From Vibrio splendidus (GTDB taxonomy: Bacteria; Pseudomonadota; Gammaproteobacteria; Enterobacterales; Vibrionaceae): DNA of 40,375 nt. The stretch lies in contig NZ_LNRF01000017.1 of assembly GCF_001557875.1 (NCBI RefSeq), positions 1-40,375 on the forward strand, read 5' to 3'. Shown one piece after another: positions 7,901-15,563 of the stretch (position 1 is its first letter; each line of letters begins with the position of its first letter). Made by a program: the position numbers and the translations under genes. The notes under the pieces were generated by a model. That model saw only the letters and a program-made list of their open reading frames with translations, searched no databases and had not been told where the DNA came from.

Positions 7901-9394
7901 ATGAGTCAAACAGTGTCACCCCCGCTTTACGCTGCAATCGACCTCGGGTCGAACAGTTTTCATATGCTCGTTGTGCGTCATATCGATGGCAGCGTACAAA
8001 CCATGGCTAAGATTAAGCGCAAAGTGCGTTTAGCTGCAGGCTTAGATGAAAATAATGCGCTTAGTAGAGAAGCTATGCAGCGCGGTTGGGACTGTTTGAG
8101 TCTCTTTGCAGAGCGACTGCAAGATATTCCGAAAGAAAATATCCGCATTGTGGGTACAGCGACCCTACGTACCGCTATCAATGTGGATATCTTTCTAGAG
8201 AAAGCGAACCAGATCCTTGGTTACGACATCAATGTTATCTCTGGTGAAGAAGAAGCTGCGACTATCTATAAAGGTGTAGCACACACTTCTGGTGGCAGTG
8301 GGCGCCGACTGGTGGTTGATATTGGTGGCGCAAGCACCGAGATGATCATTGGTGAAGGCTTCTCAGCGAAAGCACTAACTAGCCTAAAGATGGGCTGTGT
8401 TACTTGGCTTGAGCGCCACTTTAAAGATCGCCAATTAACCGCAACCAACTTTAACAACGCCATTGAAGCGGCGAAGTCGACGTTGGCTCCTATCCTAGAT
8501 AGCTACACTGATATCGGATGGGATGTGTGTGTTGGCGCTAGTGGTACCGTTCAGGCACTGCAAGAAATCATGTTGGCGCAAGGCATGGATGAAGTGATTA
8601 CTCATGCCAAACTTAAGCGCCTACAGAAACAAGCCATGATTACAGAGCGCTTAGAAGAGCTAGAAATCGAAGGACTAACTCTTGAACGCGCATTAGTGTT
8701 CCCGAGTGGCCTTTCTATTCTTATTGCTATTTTTGAGCTGCTTGAAATAGATTCAATGACACTTGCAGGCGGCGCACTCCGTGAAGGCCTAGCCTATGAG
8801 ATGGTTGATGAACTACGTCAAGAAGATATCCGTGCACGTACCATCAAGAGCGTACAATCACGCTACCAGATGGACGTAAGCTACGGTGAACAAGTTGCTG
8901 TAGTTGCACAGACTCTACTAAAGCAAGCCGGCGCCGAAGCGTGGGTTTCAGAGCCTCAAGCTGGTGTGCTATTGCAAACGGCAGCTAAGCTTCATGAGAT
9001 TGGTTTAACCATCGATTTCAAAAAAGGCGGTGAGCACAGCGCTTATCTACTGCAGAACTTAGATCTGCCTGGCTTTACTCGAGCACAAAAGTACTACTTG
9101 GGTGAGTTAACTCGTCGCTACCGTGAACAGTTAACTTCATTACCAGAGCAGCACGCTATCTCAGGCACCAGCAGCAAGCGAATCTTACGTATTCTGCGCT
9201 TGGCTATTTTGCTGACTCACCGTCGTAACCCAGTGCTAGAACCTGAGTTCAAGCTGACGACGAATGACAACAATCTAACCTTAACGCTTTCTAAGCAATG
9301 GTTAGCTGACAATCCGCTGACCGCTGCAGAGCTAGAAATCGAGTCGAATAGACAAACCGATATTGGCTGGCCATTGAATATTGAATGCCTCTGA
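7901..9394 (+). CDS. gppA: guanosine pentaphosphate phosphohydrolase
   Basis: GppA converts pppGpp to ppGpp in the stringent response, and the family also has exopolyphosphatase activity. The 497-residue protein aligns along its length with E. coli GppA (494): AAIDLGSNSFHMLVVR near the N-terminus (phosphate-binding ASKHA fold), ISGEEEA, VVDIGGASTE, GASGTVQALQEIM, and the HD-like C-terminal region with KLHEIGLTIDFK. It starts 6 bases after rhlB stops and has little ribosome binding site of its own, so it is likely translated by coupling. A strong terminator follows 25 bases after its stop codon. Confidence 0.95.
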   Translation: MSQTVSPPLYAAIDLGSNSFHMLVVRHIDGSVQTMAKIKRKVRLAAGLDENNALSREAMQRGWDCLSLFAERLQDIPKENIRIVGTATLRTAINVDIFLEKANQILGYDINVISGEEEAATIYKGVAHTSGGSGRRLVVDIGGASTEMIIGEGFSAKALTSLKMGCVTWLERHFKDRQLTATNFNNAIEAAKSTLAPILDSYTDIGWDVCVGASGTVQALQEIMLAQGMDEVITHAKLKRLQKQAMITERLEELEIEGLTLERALVFPSGLSILIAIFELLEIDSMTLAGGALREGLAYEMVDELRQEDIRARTIKSVQSRYQMDVSYGEQVAVVAQTLLKQAGAEAWVSEPQAGVLLQTAAKLHEIGLTIDFKKGGEHSAYLLQNLDLPGFTRAQKYYLGELTRRYREQLTSLPEQHAISGTSSKRILRILRLAILLTHRRNPVLEPEFKLTTNDNNLTLTLSKQWLADNPLTAAELEIESNRQTDIGWPLNIECL

Positions 9395-9420
9395 TATTAG
9401 TATCTGACGCTAGAAATTAA

Positions 9421-9455
9421 AAAAGCCCAAGTTAGTAGACTAACTTGGGCTTTTT
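9421..9455 (+). terminator. rhlB-gppA terminator (bidirectional)
   Basis: AAAAAGCCCAAGTTAG and CTAACTTGGGCTTTTT form a near-perfect stem around a short loop, with T-runs in both directions. It ends the plus-strand rhlB-gppA unit and can also stop minus-strand transcription coming from yhhQ. Confidence 0.92.
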
Positions 9456-9490
9456 CTTATCTTTGCATTAATGCGTTTCTAATCTGATCC

Positions 9491-10162
9491 TTAAACGTTC
9501 ACGCCTGTCGCTTTAAAGTCAGGGTTCACTGCGGTTAGCTTTCTAACAATGTAGTTCAGAAGCACGCCGTACATAGGCACGAATAAGCCTAGGCTGATGA
9601 TAAGTTTGAATCCGTAATCGACTAAGGCAATCTCAGTCCAATGCTCGGCCATGAATGGATCTGGGCTTTGGTAGAAAGCAATCGCAAAGAACGCGATGGT
9701 ATCAATAGCATTACCGAATAACGTTGAGCATGTTGGGGCAACCCACCATTGTTTGAGCTGACGTAGGCGGTTGAAAACATGCACATCCAAGATCTGACCC
9801 AGTAAATAAGCCATGAAGCTCGCCGCGGCGATACGTGCAACAAACAAGTTGAACTCACCTAATTGGCTAAAGCCTTGGAATGAACCTTCAAAGAACACCA
9901 CTGACAAGAAGTAAGAAACGGCCAGTGCAGGCAACATCACTAAGAAAATGATTTTACGAGCAAGCTGCGCGCCAAAAATGCGTACTGTTAGATCGGTCGC
10001 TAGGAAGATAAACGGGAAAGTGAAAGCGCCCCAAGTGGTGTGCATACCGAAGACGGTAAAAGGTAGCTGAACCAGATAGTTGCTTGACGCAATAATCACC
10101 AAATGGAACAAAACTAATAATGCTAGGGCTTTGCGCTGTTGCGCAGGGGTAAAGTTACTCAT
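9491..10162 (-). CDS. yhhQ: queuosine precursor (preQ0) transporter
   Basis: An inner-membrane transporter of the YhhQ (COG1738) family that imports 7-cyano-7-deazaguanine for queuosine tRNA modification. The product is 223 residues with about six hydrophobic segments and matches E. coli YhhQ (221) in length. Typical parts include TTWGAFTFPFIFLATDLTVRIFG (about 43-65) and the conserved SFMAYLLGQILDVHVFNRLR segment, followed by NAIDTIAFFAIAF. The ATG at 10162 is used because it starts the conserved region and has AAGG at good spacing; the frame extending upstream to 10270 would run through the leader RNA. A preQ1-I-like riboswitch overlaps its ribosome binding site, which fits the substrate. 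Confidence 0.9.
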   Translation of the reverse strand: MSNFTPAQQRKALALLVLFHLVIIASSNYLVQLPFTVFGMHTTWGAFTFPFIFLATDLTVRIFGAQLARKIIFLVMLPALAVSYFLSVVFFEGSFQGFSQLGEFNLFVARIAAASFMAYLLGQILDVHVFNRLRQLKQWWVAPTCSTLFGNAIDTIAFFAIAFYQSPDPFMAEHWTEIALVDYGFKLIISLGLFVPMYGVLLNYIVRKLTAVNPDFKATGVNV

Positions 10163-10168
10163 GCTGTA

Positions 10169-10204
10169 CCTTTTTAGTTTGGTTTGGGGGTGAGGGAACC
10201 CAAA
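10169..10204 (-). promoter_or_regulatory. probable preQ1-I riboswitch, translational type
   Basis: On the minus strand a TTTGGG / CCCAAA stem encloses a 10-base C-rich loop (TTCCCTCACC) and is followed by an A-rich tail, CCAAACTAAAAAGG. The stem, 10-base loop ending in C, A-rich tail and terminal GG have nearly the same spacing as the Thermoanaerobacter tengcongensis preQ1-I aptamer. The terminal AAGG is also the ribosome binding site of yhhQ, 6 bases before its ATG, so pseudoknot formation would hide it. The transporter downstream belongs to the queuosine pathway, which supports the call. No covariance test was possible. Confidence 0.7.
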
Positions 10205-10296
10205 TCGAGTCATTTCTTCGAATAATCCAAGAAAGCTCTTACCAATAATGTGAATTAAAAAATGTATCAAAAAATTGCTCTACTGAGCGGCGGGCG

Positions 10297-10324
10297 ATTA
10301 TACATTAATCAATATTGGCTGCAA
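10297..10324 (-). promoter_or_regulatory. yhhQ promoter
   Basis: On the minus strand TTGCAG (10319-10324) and TATAAT (10297-10302) have a 16-base spacer. The predicted start lies about 128 bases before the yhhQ ATG, giving a leader long enough for the riboswitch. Confidence 0.7.
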
Positions 10325-10326
10325 CG

Positions 10327-10360
10327 GTGAGAACAAACGCAAACGTTTATTCTCACTTTT
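10327..10360 (+). repeat. inverted repeat, possible terminator
   Basis: GTGAGAA and TTCTCAC flank an inner AACG/CGTT pairing; TTTT follows on the plus strand. It lies just upstream of the yhhQ -35 box and after the DUF3630-like gene. The T-run is on the plus strand although the neighbouring genes are on the minus strand, so its role is unclear. Confidence 0.4.
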
Positions 10361-10407
10361 ATTGGTGAATAGCGCTAGAAGTTGTGTTTTAGAAACGATG
10401 CAAAAAG

Positions 10408-10719
10408 TTAGAAACCGCGTTTGAAAAGCGTCGCGAGATAATCAAACTCTTCTCTGCTTTCTTCAGCGTTTAGCGACTCAAACCAGATTGATTCACTGTA
10501 ATGTTCAGACTTTAAAAACATCCGACAATCTTCAAAATCAATTAACCAAGAGTGCATATCGGCGTCCCATTGCTTTTCAACAACAGACGCTGACAGCAAT
10601 GCCACCAGCTTTTCACCTAGCACTTCATAAGAATCAAAATCAAAACTTGGAGACGTAATCAATAAACGCCCTTCCTCAGCCAAATACTCTCTTAAGCCAA
10701 ATTCTGTTTGTGTTGTCAT
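10408..10719 (-). CDS. DUF3630-like small cytoplasmic protein
   Basis: A 103-residue acidic protein with no signal peptide, membrane segment or cysteine-rich motif. It resembles the DUF3630 family of short Vibrio-type proteins, recalled from general pattern rather than a search. Aromatic and acidic residues dominate (SWLIDFEDCRMFLKSEHYSESIW...). It lies 49 bases downstream of recQ on the same strand, so it is probably the second gene of a recQ transcript. The ATG is preceded by AGGGAC at short spacing. No function can be assigned. Confidence 0.75.
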   Translation of the reverse strand: MTTQTEFGLREYLAEEGRLLITSPSFDFDSYEVLGEKLVALLSASVVEKQWDADMHSWLIDFEDCRMFLKSEHYSESIWFESLNAEESREEFDYLATLFKRGF

Positions 10720-10768
10720 GTCCCTATCAACCTTATTCTTTTTCTATGAGCCAATCGTTTTTTATAAA

Positions 10769-12607
10769 CTAGCCGTGTGTCGTGATGTGCTCTTGAATCA
10801 AATCCAAGAATGGATCGGCGTACTTATCGAGCTTGCGTTGACCAACACCATTAACCGCTAGCATCTCTCCGTATGAGGTTGGCAATACTTCAGCCATATC
10901 AATCAGCGTCGCATCACTGAATACCACATATGGTGGCAAGCCATCTTCATCTGCAATCGACTTACGTAGCTTACGCAGCTTAGCAAACAACTTCTTATCG
11001 TAGTTCTTACTGCTTAGCTTGTCAGACTTAGCATTGCGCACCGCTGTATCTAAACGAGGCACAGCCAACTCCAAAGACATCTCACCACGCAGCAGCGGGC
11101 GGGCTTCTTCTGTTAACTGTAATGTCGAGTTACGAGTGATGTTCTGGAACAACAAGCCTTTATGAATCAGCTGACGGAAGATACTGATCCAGTAGTCGTG
11201 GCTATGGTCACGGCCAATACCGTAGGTAGAGAGCTTGTCATGACCATTATCGCGGACACGGATATTCTGCATACCACGCATCACTTCAACCACGTAGCCC
11301 ATACCAAAGGACTGATTCACACGGTACACACAAGACAACGCCTTTTGCGCCTCTTGGGTCGCATCAAAATGCTTGGGTGGATCGAGACAGATATCGCAGT
11401 TGCCACATTGCTTCTCGCGATATTCGCCAAAGTAGTTAAGCAGAACCTGACGACGACAGGTTTGCGCTTCGGCAAAAGCACTCATCGCATTCAGCTTGTG
11501 CATCTCAACTTGTTTCTGTGGGCCTTCTTCTTTCTCATCCAGCATACGACGCAGCCACCCCATATCAGCTGGGTCAAACAACATCATTGCTTCAGCAGGC
11601 AAACCATCACGACCTGCACGGCCTGTCTCTTGATAATAAGATTCGATGTTGCGTGGAATATCAAAGTGCACCACAAAGCGTACGTTGGGCTTGTTGATAC
11701 CCATACCAAAAGCCACAGTCGCGACAACAATCTGAATATCATCACGCTGGAAGGCTTCTTGAACATAAGCGCGCTCATCGGTGTCCATGCCAGCGTGATA
11801 ACCAGCGGCACGAATACCGTTATTGCACAGCTTCTCGGTCACCATCTCCACTTTCTTACGGCTACCGCAATAGATAATGCCGCAATTACCCTTTTGTGTT
11901 TCTAGATAACGAACCACCTGTGACACGGGTTTGTGCTTCTCAACCAGGTTGTAGCGAATATTAGGGCGATCAAAGCTGCCTAAATAAGTATGCGGATCCA
12001 GGAGCTGTAACCGCGAGATAATATCTTTGCGCGTCGCATCATCAGCGGTTGCCGTTAGCGCCATGTAAGGCACATGCGGGAAATACTGTTTAAGCTGACC
12101 TAATGATGCGTATTCAGGGCGGAAGTCGTGTCCCCATTGAGAGATACAGTGCGCTTCATCAACCGCAATCATCGAAAGCGGTAAACCCTGAAGGCGCTCG
12201 ATAAAGTCACGCATCAACACACGCTCTGGTGACACATACACCATTTTCAGCTGACCTGAATTCATACGATTGAACACATTCAGCAACTGGTCGCGGGGCA
12301 TTGAAGAGTTAATACACTCAGCAGCAACACCGTTGGCCTTCAGTTGATCGACTTGGTCTTTCATCAACGAGATCAACGGCGAGATAACCAGAGTCAGCCC
12401 TTCACGAACCAAGGCGGGAATTTGGTAACACAGTGATTTACCACCACCGGTTGGCATTATCACCAAACTGTCTTTGCCTTCAACGGCCAGGTCAATGACC
12501 TCTTGCTGACCATCGCGAAAGCTTTGATAGCCAAACACATCTTGTAAGATGGTTTGCGCATCATTCGCGGGAGTTGGTATTTGCTCAGCAATCAGAGTGG
12601 CGGTCAT
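10769..12607 (-). CDS. recQ: ATP-dependent DNA helicase RecQ
   Basis: RecQ is a 3'-5' DNA helicase of the RecF recombination pathway. The 612-residue product has the helicase motifs MPTGGGKSLCYQIP (from residue 51), a DEAH box in AVDEAHCISQWGHDFR, and TGRAGRDG. The RecQ zinc-binding module (CRRQVLLNYFGE followed by CGNCDIC) is intact, then the winged helix and a C-terminal HRDC domain (about 530-605). E. coli RecQ has 609-610 residues. The start is the ATG at 12607 with TAGGA before it; the 53-residue upstream extension has no family resemblance and is rejected. It is divergent from rarD, with about 180 bases between the two starts. Confidence 0.96.
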   Translation of the reverse strand: MTATLIAEQIPTPANDAQTILQDVFGYQSFRDGQQEVIDLAVEGKDSLVIMPTGGGKSLCYQIPALVREGLTLVISPLISLMKDQVDQLKANGVAAECINSSMPRDQLLNVFNRMNSGQLKMVYVSPERVLMRDFIERLQGLPLSMIAVDEAHCISQWGHDFRPEYASLGQLKQYFPHVPYMALTATADDATRKDIISRLQLLDPHTYLGSFDRPNIRYNLVEKHKPVSQVVRYLETQKGNCGIIYCGSRKKVEMVTEKLCNNGIRAAGYHAGMDTDERAYVQEAFQRDDIQIVVATVAFGMGINKPNVRFVVHFDIPRNIESYYQETGRAGRDGLPAEAMMLFDPADMGWLRRMLDEKEEGPQKQVEMHKLNAMSAFAEAQTCRRQVLLNYFGEYREKQCGNCDICLDPPKHFDATQEAQKALSCVYRVNQSFGMGYVVEVMRGMQNIRVRDNGHDKLSTYGIGRDHSHDYWISIFRQLIHKGLLFQNITRNSTLQLTEEARPLLRGEMSLELAVPRLDTAVRNAKSDKLSSKNYDKKLFAKLRKLRKSIADEDGLPPYVVFSDATLIDMAEVLPTSYGEMLAVNGVGQRKLDKYADPFLDLIQEHITTHG

Positions 12608-12786
12608 TGTGGTTCCTAATCGAGGTATGAAATCAGCAAGCATCTTCGGCAAGCAAGTCGCACATTGTAGAGGGGAACGCTGGCGAATTAAACCGCAAAT
12701 TGTTAGGTGAAAAGGGTTATCGCTCCTATACTGACCAACTCTCTTATAAATCTTATTAATAAGCACTCAGTGCTAGAGAAAGATGC

Positions 12787-13692
12787 ATGACTCCAGAAGA
12801 ACAACAACGTACGCGCCAAGGTATTTTGCTTGCTGTCGGTGCTTACACCATGTGGGGTATCGCCCCTATATATTTCAAATCTTTAAGTGACGTTTCCCCG
12901 TTAGAGATCCTTAGCCACCGTGTAGTATGGTCTTTTTTCCTACTCGCTTTTTTACTACACATTGGCCGCAGCTGGCGTAAAGTGCGCGACACCTTGACAT
13001 CAAAACCAAAAATGCTCTATTTAGTGGCGACCTCCACTTTAGTGGGTGCCAACTGGCTGATCTTTATCTGGGCGGTCAACTCTAATCACATGCTTGATGC
13101 CAGTTTAGGGTATTACATCAACCCGCTGATTAACGTGTTGCTCGGTATGCTCTTCCTAGGCGAACGGTTGCGTAAACTACAATGGTTTGCGGTTGCTCTG
13201 GCTGCCATTGGTGTATTAGTCCAACTGATTGCATTTGGCTCAGTGCCGATCGTCGCCATTGCCCTAGCCTTCAGCTTTGGTTTTTATGGTTTGCTGCGTA
13301 AAAAAGTTAGCTTAGAAGCGCAAACGGGGTTGTTCATTGAAACTCTGGTGATGCTACCTCTCGCAGCTACCTACTTACTGTTTATTGCCGATAGCCCAAC
13401 TTCAGACTTATCGATGAACCCAATGCAACTCAACCTATTACTGGTTGCTGCAGGTGTTATTACAACCATCCCACTGCTGTGTTTTACTGGCGCTGCAACT
13501 CGATTGAAGCTATCGACACTCGGTTTCTTCCAGTACATAGGCCCAAGCTTGATGCTACTGCTGGCCGTACTGATTTATGGAGAAGCATTCACCCAAGATA
13601 AAGTAGTCACCTTCGCCTTTATTTGGAGCGCGCTGCTTGTCTTTACCTTTGATGCTTATCGAACGAATAAAAAGAGCAAAAAGCAGCTCTAA
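12787..13692 (+). CDS. rarD: RarD, EamA-family inner-membrane transporter
   Basis: A 301-residue protein with about ten membrane helices, close in length to E. coli RarD (296). The N-terminus GILLAVGAYTMWGIAPIYFK and the SHRVVWS segment are typical of RarD, as is the duplicated EamA fold. The substrate is not established; the name comes from a proposed chloramphenicol-sensitivity link. The C-terminus is a basic cytoplasmic tail (TNKKSKKQL). It is divergent from recQ, and rarD lies near recQ in E. coli as well. The ribosome binding site before the ATG is weak (AGAGAAAG). Confidence 0.88.
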   Translation: MTPEEQQRTRQGILLAVGAYTMWGIAPIYFKSLSDVSPLEILSHRVVWSFFLLAFLLHIGRSWRKVRDTLTSKPKMLYLVATSTLVGANWLIFIWAVNSNHMLDASLGYYINPLINVLLGMLFLGERLRKLQWFAVALAAIGVLVQLIAFGSVPIVAIALAFSFGFYGLLRKKVSLEAQTGLFIETLVMLPLAATYLLFIADSPTSDLSMNPMQLNLLLVAAGVITTIPLLCFTGAATRLKLSTLGFFQYIGPSLMLLLAVLIYGEAFTQDKVVTFAFIWSALLVFTFDAYRTNKKSKKQL

Positions 13693-14057
13693 CCTCAAGC
13701 GTATAATCAACCTAAACATCAAATCAGAGCTTGGTAATCACGCCAAGTTCTTCCCCTTTAGCTATAAACCCTGCTACCGCCCATTCACCACAGATGACTC
13801 AAAGTAACTCTAAGTGATATTCACTGAATTGATCTATCCAATAAATTCATACATTTAGATAGCATTCCACTTCAACATTTCGGTATGCAACATCATGCAT
13901 TTCATTGGGGTTTTCACACAGGTTCACACTCTCGGGAAGCCCTCAACTTCTGACTAGATTCATCTCCTTCTAGCAACTAATCCTTAATACACCAGAAATA
14001 TAAATGGAAACCAGCTATTCATTTTCTGGGGATCACTATTTGGCTAGAGGAAATCAT
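13693..14057. other. intergenic region without a recognised gene
   Basis: This 365-base stretch has no credible reading frame. A weak hairpin (CTTGG at 13730-13734 with CCAAG at 13743-13747, then a pyrimidine-rich run) could end rarD. The remainder presumably carries the promoter of the DUF1800/DUF1501 pair, but I see no convincing -35/-10 pair. The 18 codons before the chosen DUF1800 start are treated as untranslated. Confidence 0.5.
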
Positions 14058-15560
14058 ATGGATAACTTAACTCACCAACAGGCTTCTCGATTCTTAGACT
14101 TGGCAACCATGGGGGTTCGTCAATCGGAGTTAAATGCGTTTAAAGAACAAGACGATCGCTCTTATTGGATAGATCAACAAATTGCTAAACCATACATGCG
14201 CCATCTTGAGCGAACTTATCATCAAGCGAACCGAAGGAATCTCACCAACCCAAATCAGGAGTGTCGTGTAGGGGCATGGTTTGACACTGCGTTATGGGAC
14301 GAAGCACAACTACGTCAACGGATCGCGTTCGCGCTAAGCCAAATATTTGTAGTCAGTGAAAAAGATGCCAACCTTGCTACCGATCCAGAAGCGTTAGCAA
14401 ACTACTATGATTTGCTTGCCGACAATGCCTTTGAATCATTTGCTACGCTACTTAAGCACATCACTCTCTCTCCTGCTATGGGACAGTATCTCACCATGAA
14501 TGGCAATAAACCGGAAAGCGTGACCGGACAAGCGCCCGATCAGAACTACGCCAGAGAAGTCATGCAACTCTTTACCATTGGGCTTTATGAGTTAAACCAA
14601 GATGGAACTCAAGCCACTTACCCAGATGGTAGCGTTATCGAGACGTATGATGATGTCGATGTTGAAGGAGCTGCAAGAGTCTTTACTGGCTGGGATATCA
14701 CCAATAACAACACGCTTGAACCCATGACTGCAGACAACTCACTGCATGACATGGATGAAAAATGGGTACTTGGTCAGTATTACCCTCCCGGCCAAACTGC
14801 TGAAGAAGATCTTGACCAATTTATTGCCCAAATCACCACCCATACCAATGTCGCGCCTTTTATTTCAATAATGCTGATTAAACAGTTAACGACCTCTAAC
14901 CCAACTCAAGCGTACGTTTCTCGTGTATCCGCTGAGTTTATTAATTCAGGCGGAAATTTAGGCTCGGTGATCAAAGCAATTTTAACCGACTCAGAGTTAC
15001 TCAAAACTAGTGATATCAATGTCACCAAAGTCAGAGAGCCTATCCTAGCGATGACCTATCTCTATAGAGCAATGGAAGCGTACGTAGGTGGCAGCGGAGA
15101 TATTGTTTATGACCCAATGAACTATAAAGAAAGCTTTAATCAGTACCCACTTGGGTCTAATTCGGTATTTAATTTTTATCAGCCGAGTCACAGCCCACAA
15201 GGTGCGCTTGCAGATGCAGGCCTAACAGCACCCGAATTAGAGATTATTGACTGGAATCAACTTATCGACATGAACAACATTTTTTACAGAACACTCAAAG
15301 ACTTTGGGCAGAACCGTGGAAATAGCAACAACAATAAAGAGCTCTATATTGCCCCTTCTGATTTAGAAGATTTAGCGAGAGCAGAAAGTGAAACTGAGCT
15401 TATTCAAGCGATTAATTTGCGCATTCTCAATGGACAAGCGTCCCAGGAAATTACTGACCTACTATCCGCTATCTATCACGGTCATGGGAACAAATATTAC
15501 GCAGTACCCAAGATGCTGTTCATGGCATTCATTTCACCCGATTTCATGGTTCAGGAGTAG
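14058..15560 (+). CDS. DUF1800 family protein
   Basis: A 500-residue protein of the DUF1800 family, whose biochemical role is unknown. Family features seen: the N-terminal HQQASRFLDLATMGVRQSEL helix, the QLRQRIAFALSQIFVVSE segment, NYAREVMQLFTIGLYELN, and ARVFTGWDI. The ATG at 14058 is preferred because AGAGGA lies 6 bases upstream; a start at 14004 has no such site. No signal peptide is visible, whereas its partner has a Tat signal, so it might be exported as a complex or stay inside; this is inference. The partner DUF1501 gene starts 3 bases after this stop codon and its ribosome binding site lies within the end of this gene, so the two are coupled. DUF1800/DUF1501 pairing is common across bacteria. 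Confidence 0.88.
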   Translation: MDNLTHQQASRFLDLATMGVRQSELNAFKEQDDRSYWIDQQIAKPYMRHLERTYHQANRRNLTNPNQECRVGAWFDTALWDEAQLRQRIAFALSQIFVVSEKDANLATDPEALANYYDLLADNAFESFATLLKHITLSPAMGQYLTMNGNKPESVTGQAPDQNYAREVMQLFTIGLYELNQDGTQATYPDGSVIETYDDVDVEGAARVFTGWDITNNNTLEPMTADNSLHDMDEKWVLGQYYPPGQTAEEDLDQFIAQITTHTNVAPFISIMLIKQLTTSNPTQAYVSRVSAEFINSGGNLGSVIKAILTDSELLKTSDINVTKVREPILAMTYLYRAMEAYVGGSGDIVYDPMNYKESFNQYPLGSNSVFNFYQPSHSPQGALADAGLTAPELEIIDWNQLIDMNNIFYRTLKDFGQNRGNSNNNKELYIAPSDLEDLARAESETELIQAINLRILNGQASQEITDLLSAIYHGHGNKYYAVPKMLFMAFISPDFMVQE

Positions 15561-15563
15561 ATT

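Noticed and set aside
10163..10270. 36-residue N-terminal extension of YhhQ
   Set aside because: It would be translated from the riboswitch leader; the inner ATG matches the family start.
11162..11905. 247-codon plus-strand frame
   Set aside because: Antisense to recQ, which has full domain support. The His/Thr-rich composition is typical of a shadow frame.
12608..12766. 53-residue N-terminal extension of RecQ
   Set aside because: It has no resemblance to RecQ, and the inner ATG has a good ribosome binding site and gives the family length.
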